64,000 nt of DNA. Source: an uncultured Fluviicola sp. GTDB taxonomy: Bacteria; Bacteroidota; Bacteroidia; Flavobacteriales_D; Crocinitomicaceae. A program made the translations under genes and the position numbers. The stretch spans positions 124,001-188,000 of the forward strand of contig NZ_CABHOL010000017.1 of assembly GCF_902168135.1 (NCBI RefSeq), in the 5' to 3' direction. The notes beneath the pieces were generated by a model. That model searched no databases. It was not told where the DNA came from and saw only the letters and a list, made by a program, of their open reading frames with translations. This document shows, one piece after another, positions 42,092 to 49,143 of this stretch. Within the stretch, counting starts at the first letter, position 1, and each line of letters opens with the position of its first letter.

Positions 42092-42715
42092 TTAAATGTA
42101 GTGAACGCCCGGTGATTCTGATAAAGTGGATTCAATGAGTTTCTGAGCCACTTTTGATCCGTGTATTGCTTTATACTTACGGGCTTTTCCAAACAAAAGC
42201 GGGCTAATGATCAAAGCGAAACCCTGGATTAGCCTGTCTCCGAAACTTCTTTCTTTTCTTGGTCCGATGAGGAACGACGGTCTTATAAATACAGTTGTTG
42301 GAATTTCCAATTGTAAAATACTTGCTTCCATTTCACCTTTTGTACGCAAGTAGAAATTGGAAGATTTTTCATTAGCTCCTATGGAAGAGACGATTCCTAT
42401 TTTCCGAACACCGGCTCTCTTGCAGAACCTCCCGAATGCAGTAACATAATCTCTGTCAATTTCCTGCTGCCGTGCTTTACTTCCGGCTTTTCTTAATGTT
42501 GTTCCCAGCGCACAAAACGCGAAATCTATCTTTTCCGCAACTTCTAATTGGTCCAATTGATCAAATGGAACAAGTACGACCTGCATTTTAGGATGACCAA
42601 AGCTCAATGGATTTCTTACCAGGACAAGTACTTTTTCAGTTCCTGGATTGTTCAGCAATTGGATCAGGATTTCATTTCCGACTAATCCGCTTGCTCCCGA
42701 GATGCATATTGTCAT
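42092..42715 (-). CDS. NAD(P)-binding atypical short-chain dehydrogenase-like protein
   Basis: A 207-residue Rossmann-fold protein. The nucleotide-binding motif ISGASGLVGNEILIQLL (GxxGxxG) is at the N-terminus. The later stretch IDFAFCALGTTLRKAGSKA and FIRPSFLIGPRKERS resemble the TIP30/YwnB-like atypical SDR group, many of which bind NAD(P)H without a known reaction. The usual YxxxK catalytic pair is not clearly present, though FYLRTKGEME sits near the expected place and may contribute. It is the last gene of a three-gene minus-strand operon, six bases after the GyrI-like gene. Confidence 0.82.
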   Translation of the reverse strand: MTICISGASGLVGNEILIQLLNNPGTEKVLVLVRNPLSFGHPKMQVVLVPFDQLDQLEVAEKIDFAFCALGTTLRKAGSKARQQEIDRDYVTAFGRFCKRAGVRKIGIVSSIGANEKSSNFYLRTKGEMEASILQLEIPTTVFIRPSFLIGPRKERSFGDRLIQGFALIISPLLFGKARKYKAIHGSKVAQKLIESTLSESPGVHYI

Positions 42716-42721
42716 GGATAA

Positions 42722-43177
42722 TTATTTTTTTGCGATGTAGATATCTACTTCAGATTCTTCGCCTTGTCTGGAACGTTCGTCGTAGATTTCGTAATCATAA
42801 GTATAACTTCGGTCTAATGTTTCGTTCTGGTTCCAGATATCCCGCCATGTTTCGATAATTGCTTCGGGTAAGCTGCCTTTGGCCAAAAAGGACTGAAAGT
42901 TCCCTCCGGGAAATTGCCTTCCCGTCAATCCTTCCGGAATTTGGTCTAAAGAAGAAACCTTCATGCCTAACAGACAGGTATATCTCCCGGTATAATCACT
43001 TTCGTAATCGGTGTAGATGCAGACAATGTCGGAATCCAATTGATTGGGAATTTTTGCCAGGAGGTTCTCCGAAATGAACTGACTCCAAAGAGCACCGATA
43101 GCAGCCGAAGCTTCTCCATTATTATTGGATGTTTTTGTTGAAATACCAATGATTTTAAATCCTTTCTGTTGCGTCAT
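42722..43177 (-). CDS. GyrI-like/effector-binding domain protein
   Basis: A 151-residue stand-alone domain of the GyrI-like small-molecule-binding (SHV2/AraC effector-binding) superfamily. It is recognised from KGFKIIGISTKTSNN, the middle LWSQFISENLLAKIPN, VCIYTDYESDYTGRYTCLLG, and YDYEIYDERSRQGEE at the C-terminus. Such domains bind hydrophobic or cationic compounds, and stand-alone members are sometimes hydrolases or drug-binding proteins. No helix-turn-helix is fused to it, so it is not itself a DNA-binding regulator. It lies in an operon between an alpha/beta hydrolase and an SDR-like gene, perhaps for handling a small compound. Confidence 0.8.
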   Translation of the reverse strand: MTQQKGFKIIGISTKTSNNNGEASAAIGALWSQFISENLLAKIPNQLDSDIVCIYTDYESDYTGRYTCLLGMKVSSLDQIPEGLTGRQFPGGNFQSFLAKGSLPEAIIETWRDIWNQNETLDRSYTYDYEIYDERSRQGEESEVDIYIAKK

Positions 43178-43216
43178 GATCTGAAATTAAAAAGATGAAT
43201 TTAGTTAATCGATCGA

Positions 43217-44113
43217 TTAATTAGCCTTTTTATCCAGGAATTTTTCGATTAACGGAACAACTAGTGTACTTTCTTTAAAATCGGCATCTAAAGTGGTGAT
43301 TTCTCCGATATATTCTCCGTGTCCCCCAGGGATAATTGCCAATTGTGAGTTCACAATCTGACGGTGCATTTCAAGCGCATGTTCAGGGAGAATGATATCC
43401 TTATCTCCAATAATAATAAGTGCGGGTGCCTGAATGGCTTTGATTTTTTCGTCCGGGATATCTTTAAAATGAATCATTCTTTTAGCATCCCTGTCATGCA
43501 TTACCTGTAATCCTTCCGGATTTGAGGCAGTTTCTCTATATCCGGTTTTTAATTGTTCAGGCATATTTTCCAGTGTCGCCTGTTCCATAAATTCCCAAAA
43601 CCAGTCCGGTACACCGTTTCGTTTGGAAAGTGCGGATCCCAAAACGATCTTATCTACGATTTCCGGGTGACGGATTACAATTTGCAGAACGGTTGTTCCG
43701 CCGTTACTAAAACCGAAAAAATCAGCCTTGCCGATATGTAGGTTTTTTAAAAGAGCAGCCACATCATCTGCATCCTGTTCGAATGACAAATCCTGGTTTC
43801 TATCGCTGGTCCTGCCATGAGCCTGTAATTCAACAGCGATCACTTTTCGGTTTTTTGCAAATAGCGGGATTACTTTTTCAAAACTGGTCTGAATGGTGGA
43901 ACCGCCTCCATGGATTAGAACAAGAGGTTTGCCCTGGCCATAAACCTCGTAGTACATCTTCAGTCCGTTAACTTCAGAATATCCGTTTGCAAAGTTTGTT
44001 TTCTCGGTTGTTTTCTCGGTTGTTTTCATTTGACGGATTTTGGTTTTTCTTTCACTGCATCCATGTAATAAGAGTGTGAAGGTGAATAAAGATAACAGGA
44101 TTGCGGATTTCAT
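43217..44113 (-). CDS. Lipoprotein alpha/beta hydrolase
   Basis: A 298-residue alpha/beta-hydrolase with a lipoprotein signal (MKSAILLSLFTFTLLLHGCS, lipobox LHGC). The oxyanion-hole region is VLIHGGGSTIQTSFEK, the nucleophile is Ser in GFSNGGTTVLQ, the acid is Asp in IIGDKDIILPEHA, and the base is His in IPGGHGEYIGE, so the triad is complete. The substrate is unknown. The linker contains the tandem peptide TTEKTTEK, from a duplicated 12-base DNA unit. It is the first gene of the operon with the GyrI-like and SDR-like genes. A 16-bp palindrome (TTAATCGATCGATTAA, 43205-43220) overlaps its stop. Confidence 0.88.
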   Translation of the reverse strand: MKSAILLSLFTFTLLLHGCSERKTKIRQMKTTEKTTEKTNFANGYSEVNGLKMYYEVYGQGKPLVLIHGGGSTIQTSFEKVIPLFAKNRKVIAVELQAHGRTSDRNQDLSFEQDADDVAALLKNLHIGKADFFGFSNGGTTVLQIVIRHPEIVDKIVLGSALSKRNGVPDWFWEFMEQATLENMPEQLKTGYRETASNPEGLQVMHDRDAKRMIHFKDIPDEKIKAIQAPALIIIGDKDIILPEHALEMHRQIVNSQLAIIPGGHGEYIGEITTLDADFKESTLVVPLIEKFLDKKAN

Positions 44114-44401
44114 GAATTCGGTTTGTCTTGATGATATCGAATATAATCAAAATCAACTGATAGAAGGTGTTGATCGTAACTATTTGAAGAATTTATTTTT
44201 CGAAAAAATTGATCGATTTTTTTTGAGTCAAACAATTGATTATCAGAATTAAAAACGATAATAATCACTTTCAAACGAAAAACAATCGACAGTAATTAGT
44301 TATTAACCAACTCCATTTTTTCGGCACTCACAACTTTGCATCATCAAATCGGTTGAAAGCCAATCGAATCAAATTTTTACAAACGTTTAAAACAAACAAG
44401 T

Positions 44402-44752
44402 ATGAGTACGCTAAAAAACAAAGTGAATTTAATCGGACGACTGGGAGCAAAACCTGTAGCACAAACTTTTGACTCAGGAGCAAAGAAAGTGCGTTTATCC
44501 GTAGCAACAAATGAGCGCTTTAAAAACAAGAAAGGCGAGTGGGAAGATAACACACAATGGCATACTGTTATTGCCTGGGGCAAATTATGTGATCGTATTG
44601 AAAAAGTCCTGGATAAAGGTTCTGAAGTAGTGATCGAAGGAAGGATTGTGAACCGGTCATATGAAACCAAAGAAGGAGAAAAAAGGTTCTCTACCGAAAT
44701 CGAACTCAACGAGTTTGTAGTGTTGAATGGAAAAAAACAAGAAAATAACTAA
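44402..44752 (+). CDS. Single-stranded DNA-binding protein, paralogue 1 of 3
   Basis: A 116-residue OB-fold SSB. It opens with NKVNLIGRLGAKPVAQTF and has LSVATNERFKNKKGEW, WHTVIAWGKLCDRIEKVL, and GSEVVIEGRIVNRSYE. It lacks the long linker and the acidic C-terminal tip (DDDIPF type) through which normal SSB recruits repair enzymes, ending simply NGKKQENN. A typical replicative SSB is longer, so this is probably an accessory form. It heads a tight run of three ssb genes. The 288-base region upstream (44114-44401) holds no gene, and CAACTTTG near 44332 is a degraded promoter-like box. Confidence 0.9.
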   Translation: MSTLKNKVNLIGRLGAKPVAQTFDSGAKKVRLSVATNERFKNKKGEWEDNTQWHTVIAWGKLCDRIEKVLDKGSEVVIEGRIVNRSYETKEGEKRFSTEIELNEFVVLNGKKQENN

Positions 44753-44763
44753 TTCTGATAATT

Positions 44764-45114
44764 ATGAATACTACTATTAAACAGGATCAGGTGCTGCACA
44801 TGAATCACGTCAATATTATCGGTAAAATCAGTTCTGAGCCAAAAGTAACGATACTTCCGGGAGGCAGACGGGTGGTTAATTTTTCACTTGCGACCAAAGA
44901 ACATTATTTGGATAAAGAAGGAAATCTGCAGGTAAAGCAAGATTGGCATAGACTTACTGCTTTCGGCAGATGGGTAAATATTCTGGAAGAATTGTGCACA
45001 AAAGGGATAAATGTGGCGGTGGAAGGGAGACTTGTGAGTCGCTTTTATAAAACGGAATCCGGAGAGCGAAAAATGTTCTCGGAGATCGAGGTTAATGACT
45101 TAATCATTTTATAA
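44764..45114 (+). CDS. Single-stranded DNA-binding protein, paralogue 2 of 3
   Basis: A 116-residue SSB paralogue with an OB fold. Its opening NHVNIIGKISSEPKVTILPG and its VNFSLATKEHYLDKEG, WHRLTAFGRWVNILEELC and INVAVEGRLVSRFYKTE align with genes 1 and 3. The N-terminal dozen residues (MNTTIKQDQVLH) are absent from the paralogues, so translation could instead start at the internal ATG at 44800, which would shorten it to 104 residues. The C-terminus ends VNDLIIL, with no acidic tip. It follows paralogue 1 by 11 bases. Confidence 0.88.
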   Translation: MNTTIKQDQVLHMNHVNIIGKISSEPKVTILPGGRRVVNFSLATKEHYLDKEGNLQVKQDWHRLTAFGRWVNILEELCTKGINVAVEGRLVSRFYKTESGERKMFSEIEVNDLIIL

Positions 45115-45115
45115 A

Positions 45116-45427
45116 ATGCTTCGAAATCAAGTTACCCTGGTGGGGCGTCTGGGATCAGACGCTACCATCACCACTTTTGAGAATGGATCAATGGTTGCGC
45201 GTTTTCAATTTGCGGTGGACAATCAATTGAAAAAAGCAGAGTCAGAATCGAATGCTTTGTACCGGATGTTTGCCTGGGGAAACACGGCCAGTTTTTTAAC
45301 AAATTACTGTAAGAAAGGAAATAAACTGGCAGTTTCCGGAAGATTGGTAAACCGGACATATGTGAATAAAGAGGGAAAGTCTCAACGGATTACAGAAGTG
45401 GAAGTGAGGCAAGTCGTTAAGTTTTAG
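45116..45427 (+). CDS. Single-stranded DNA-binding protein, paralogue 3 of 3
   Basis: A 103-residue SSB paralogue, the most compact of the three. It has MLRNQVTLVGRLGSDATITT, RFQFAVDNQLKKAESESNA, YRMFAWGNTASFLTNYC and LAVSGRLVNRTYVNKEG. No acidic tip is present, and the protein ends VEVRQVVKF. Its ATG starts one base after the TAA of paralogue 2, so it probably depends on translation of the gene before it. A strong terminator follows at 45466-45499. Confidence 0.88.
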   Translation: MLRNQVTLVGRLGSDATITTFENGSMVARFQFAVDNQLKKAESESNALYRMFAWGNTASFLTNYCKKGNKLAVSGRLVNRTYVNKEGKSQRITEVEVRQVVKF

Positions 45428-45465
45428 GTGAGTAAATAGTGGTTGCTTAACGATGTGCAGTGAAG

Positions 45466-45499
45466 AACAGGAATCCGTTGCGACGGGTTCCTGTTTTTT
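45466..45499 (+). terminator. Rho-independent terminator after the ssb run
   Basis: AACAGGAA/TTCCTGTT outer arms with CCGT/ACGG inside a TGCG loop, followed by TTTTTT. Confidence 0.9.
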
Positions 45500-45586
45500 G
45501 TAAAATCCGCTGAACAATCTTCTTAGCCATTCATCTATGACCAGCAACGTTTTGCATATTTTTTACCAAAGCCTCAAAATTCCGTC

Positions 45587-45594
45587 TAATTTTG
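45587..45594 (+). promoter_or_regulatory. Candidate -7 element TAATTTTG for the outer-membrane protein gene
   Basis: A perfect TAnnTTTG box ends 21 bases before the TTG start codon at 45616. TTTTG further upstream (45550-45554) is too distant for a standard -33 box. Confidence 0.5.
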
Positions 45595-45615
45595 TAGAAT
45601 CAAACACTTGACACA

Positions 45616-48375
45616 TTGAAAAAAATTGTACTTCTATTCTTCTTCTTTATCTCATATTTGGGCTATTCCCAAACTATGACGATTAAAGCAAACGTAGTCG
45701 ACACGAATTCACAAACAATTGTACGAAATGCAGTGGGTATTGTGAAACGTGTCAGAGACTCCGTTTTACTGGACTTTAAACGTTCAGATAAATATGGTAA
45801 CTTACAGTTTACGCTTCCGGTGGATACCGTAGAGTTTACGGTGGTTCATCCTGATTACGGTATTTTCAGAGCTTTCTTTTTTGGCTCTAAAGAAAATAAC
45901 GCTTTTACAATTGATACTTTGGCGATGCCTGATAAGAGTACAGCATTGGACGAAGTATTGATTTATGCCAATCGGAATCCGATCTATTATCGTGGGGATA
46001 CACTGGTTTATGTTGCGGATTCCTTTAAAGTAAAGGAGAATGCGGTAGTGGAAGATCTGATTAGGAAGCTTCCGGGTATGACAATTGATGAAAATGGAAA
46101 AATTAAAAACCAGGGAAAAGAAATCGGACAAGTACTTGTGGATGGTGACGAATTCTTTGGTAACGATCCGACAATAGCGACTAAGAATCTTGCTGCAAGC
46201 GGGGTTGAAACAGTTGAGGTGTATGAGAAAGATGCCGAAGACGGAAGCGATGAAAAGGTCCAGGTACTCGATCTCAAGCTCAAAGACGAAGCTAAAAAGG
46301 GATATTTTGGAAAAGTCAATCTGGCCGGCGGACTCGATAAATTTACAACTCCGAATCATGGGTTCTATGAAGGCGAAATACTCTTGAATTCTTACAATAA
46401 GAACCAGAAACTGGCGGTTTATGCCCTGGGTTCCAACACGCCAAAAACAAGTTTGAGTGGTAGGGATATGTTTAAATTTGGTTTGTCAGAAGGCCGTGAT
46501 TGGATGGCAGAAAACGATGACCTGCAATCATACAGCCAGGATGGGCAAAATGAAAATGAAGGTATTCCGAATACATTCAAAGGCGGTTTTTACCTGGACC
46601 AAAAGTTCAAGAAAGGGGCGAAGGTTCGTTTGAATTATTCTTTTGCACAATATGGAGTAAAATCTCAGACAAACAGCCGTTCACAGTATTTGCTGACAGA
46701 TACTTCCTATACAACGGATTTGAACAGCTATACGAAAGAACAGTATATGCAGCATCAGATCGGAGTGAAGTATTCTCAAAGAATTGATTCATTGACACGC
46801 TTTGAGCTGGAACCAAAATTCCAGTACAATCTGACAGATCAAAACACCTTGTCAAGAACCGATTTCTTGTCTGAAGATACCGTTTTGACACGCTTTACGA
46901 CTATTGAAACAGGAAGTAAAGCAACGGGTTCTAATCTAAATACAACTTTCCGCTTATTTAAGGATTTCAAAAAGAAAAATAGAAAGCTGATTGCGCGTTA
47001 TAACTTTGTGGGAACGGATAATAAATCGGACGGTACCTTACTCTCTTCTGATACGAATGCATTGACAAACACATCAAATGGTGGGTTGAGATTTGATCAG
47101 AATAAAGAAATCCGCAGTAATTCTATGGCTCATACCGCATACGCTGATTATTTTGAGCCGCTTGGCAAACGTTTTAAACTGGAGTTTGATTACGAGTTCT
47201 ATCAAAATAATAACGAACAACGCAAAACTACATTGAATCCTATCAACGGAGAATATGTAGATGTGGATACTTTATTCTCAAATAACTTTAAGACAGACAG
47301 ACAACAGCATCGTTTGGGGGCATTCCTGATCTATGAGAATACGAAATTGAGAGTCTCTGTTGGATCGCGGGTAAGAAATATTGCAATCGATAACCGAAAT
47401 ATATTTACGGATTCATTGATCAAACAGGATTTGAGCAATATATTGCCTCGTGTTGTGTTCCGATATAAATTTAGTCAGACTACTCGTTTGATGATCCAGT
47501 ACAACACGAACTCCAGCTTGCCGTCAATTGATCAGTTGCAGCCGGTTCTTAATAATACAAACCCGAACTTTATCCAGATCGGTAACTCTGCATTGAAACC
47601 GAATTATACGCACAGCATCAATGGTAATTTCAATACCTGGAAAGGATTAAGTGGATTCTATATGTATTCCGGTTTCAGTTATTCTCACATCAAGGATAAT
47701 TTCAGTACGAACACAACCTTTGCACCTAACGGTGCTTCCATTTCACAAGCAATCAACGTGAAAAGTTCAGATTTCTTGTATTACTGGGCTGGAGCGGGTA
47801 TCCCGATGAAAGGAGTGAAAGATTTGAGCTTGCAGGTAAATGCGAACGGTAATTTCACTTCTTCCAGGAACCAGATCAATTCAGTTGATAACGACACGAG
47901 AAATACAGGAATCGGAGGAGATTTGTCTTTGAATTACAACGGAGATTCGTTGAGAACCGAGCTTGGTGGTGGAGCTGATTTCAATATGCCTTACAACTCA
48001 TTGTCAACGATGTCAAATCAACCGTACACAACGTACAACTTCAGAGCTTTAGTTGACTGGACACTTCCATACCGTTGGTTCTTTAAAACGGATGCGACTT
48101 ACAATATCAATACAGGTAGAACGAGCGGCTATAATGTAAATTACCTGATCTGGAACATGTCGATTCAGCGTTCATTCCTGAAGACAGGAAACTTATTATT
48201 CGGAATTGAGGCATACGATATTCTGAACCAGAATATCAGTAACTACAGATCAGTAAACAATAACGTGATCGTCGATCAGAAAACCAATATTATCCGCCGT
48301 TATTTCATGGCAAAACTGACACTAAGATTCAATAACTTTAAAACGACAGAAAAAGATGGGGACGGTTGGTATTAA
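45616..48375 (+). CDS. Outer-membrane beta-barrel protein with carboxypeptidase-regulatory domain
   Basis: A 919-residue outer-membrane protein. The signal peptide reads MKKIVLLFFFFISYLGYSQT, which supports the TTG start at 45616 because no ATG precedes it. A regulatory-like beta-sandwich (about 22-100) is followed by a plug-like region (VEDLIRKLPGMTIDENGKI and GQVLVDGDEFFGNDPT) and a beta-barrel to the end of the OMP_b-brl_3 type. The plug resembles TonB-dependent receptors, but no TonB box is evident. It is co-transcribed with a GLPGLI protein whose start lies 20 bases inside this gene. The substrate is unknown. The pairing is common in Bacteroidota and suggests one envelope assembly. Confidence 0.88.
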   Translation: MKKIVLLFFFFISYLGYSQTMTIKANVVDTNSQTIVRNAVGIVKRVRDSVLLDFKRSDKYGNLQFTLPVDTVEFTVVHPDYGIFRAFFFGSKENNAFTIDTLAMPDKSTALDEVLIYANRNPIYYRGDTLVYVADSFKVKENAVVEDLIRKLPGMTIDENGKIKNQGKEIGQVLVDGDEFFGNDPTIATKNLAASGVETVEVYEKDAEDGSDEKVQVLDLKLKDEAKKGYFGKVNLAGGLDKFTTPNHGFYEGEILLNSYNKNQKLAVYALGSNTPKTSLSGRDMFKFGLSEGRDWMAENDDLQSYSQDGQNENEGIPNTFKGGFYLDQKFKKGAKVRLNYSFAQYGVKSQTNSRSQYLLTDTSYTTDLNSYTKEQYMQHQIGVKYSQRIDSLTRFELEPKFQYNLTDQNTLSRTDFLSEDTVLTRFTTIETGSKATGSNLNTTFRLFKDFKKKNRKLIARYNFVGTDNKSDGTLLSSDTNALTNTSNGGLRFDQNKEIRSNSMAHTAYADYFEPLGKRFKLEFDYEFYQNNNEQRKTTLNPINGEYVDVDTLFSNNFKTDRQQHRLGAFLIYENTKLRVSVGSRVRNIAIDNRNIFTDSLIKQDLSNILPRVVFRYKFSQTTRLMIQYNTNSSLPSIDQLQPVLNNTNPNFIQIGNSALKPNYTHSINGNFNTWKGLSGFYMYSGFSYSHIKDNFSTNTTFAPNGASISQAINVKSSDFLYYWAGAGIPMKGVKDLSLQVNANGNFTSSRNQINSVDNDTRNTGIGGDLSLNYNGDSLRTELGGGADFNMPYNSLSTMSNQPYTTYNFRALVDWTLPYRWFFKTDATYNINTGRTSGYNVNYLIWNMSIQRSFLKTGNLLFGIEAYDILNQNISNYRSVNNNVIVDQKTNIIRRYFMAKLTLRFNNFKTTEKDGDGWY

Positions 48376-49090
48376 AATAGGGGTGCTTTTAGGTTTTTTA
48401 TTCCTTGGAGGATCAGGATTTGCCCAGGGACAACTCGTTCGTGAGGGGAAGATAACCTATGAAAGAAGGACAAATTTATGGAAGATCTTTGACGATCAGC
48501 GAATGCGTGACTTTGTAGGAGAAAAGAATAAAATTAAAGTGGAGGAATTTACACTTTACTTTAATGACACATCATCTCTGTTTTCTTACGTTATGCCGGA
48601 TCAGCCGGATCCGCAAAGCTTTTTGACCATGAAGAATACGGTTTATAACCTGTTTTCTAAAGGACAACGTTTTGTGTACATGGATATGATGGGAAATTCT
48701 ATGACGGTTGGTGACAGTTTGGTCAAACATAGCTGGAAGATTACGGATAAAACACGTAAAATTGCAGGTTACGAGTGTACACGGGTAATCTGGCAGAAAG
48801 ATGATACGACTCGTATCTATGCGTGGTATACAACAGATATTATTGCGACGGTAGGACCGGAAAATATCCAGGGATTGCCGGGAGCAGTACTTGGGTTGGC
48901 AACTGAAGACGGAAGTATCGTTTATTTTGCAAAGAAAGTGGATGTAGTTACCCCAACCATCGAGCAGATTGCACAGCCCAAGAAAAAGGGAAAGCAATAC
49001 ACCCAGGCCGAACTGATTGCTGATCTGACTGAAAAATTGAAAGGTCAGCCTTATGGTGAGCGAATTATTACCGGTATGTTCTACTGGTAA
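48356..49090 (+). CDS. GLPGLI family secreted protein
   Basis: A 244-residue protein named for the motif in GPENIQGLPGAVLGLATED. Here the sixth family residue differs: it reads GLPGAV instead of GLPGLI. A signal peptide (about residues 1-23, GFLFLGGSGFAQ) precedes the mature part, which contains YTDIIATVGPENI-type sequence near the motif and a lysine-rich loop (QPKKKGKQYTQAEL). The function is unknown, but members commonly follow an outer-membrane barrel gene, as here with a 20-base overlap. A hairpin terminator follows. Confidence 0.85.
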   Translation: MGTVGIKIGVLLGFLFLGGSGFAQGQLVREGKITYERRTNLWKIFDDQRMRDFVGEKNKIKVEEFTLYFNDTSSLFSYVMPDQPDPQSFLTMKNTVYNLFSKGQRFVYMDMMGNSMTVGDSLVKHSWKITDKTRKIAGYECTRVIWQKDDTTRIYAWYTTDIIATVGPENIQGLPGAVLGLATEDGSIVYFAKKVDVVTPTIEQIAQPKKKGKQYTQAELIADLTEKLKGQPYGERIITGMFYW

Positions 49091-49111
49091 GTTAATCAGA
49101 AAGAATACAGG

Positions 49112-49143
49112 AAGGCATTCGTCAATAGGCGGATGCCTTTTTT
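49112..49143 (+). terminator. Terminator after the barrel/GLPGLI operon
   Basis: AAGGCATTCG pairs with CGGATGCCTT (one G-T pair) around TCAATAGG, followed by TTTT. The T-run overlaps the stop codon of uvrD on the other strand. Confidence 0.85.

Noticed and set aside
44040-44252. Possible small gene upstream of the ssb run
   Set aside because: It begins inside the hydrolase gene on the other strand and shows no conserved pattern.
45616-48375. A SusC-type TonB-dependent transporter
   Set aside because: The barrel is of the OMP_b-brl_3 type, no SusD follows, and no TonB box was seen. The partner is a GLPGLI protein.
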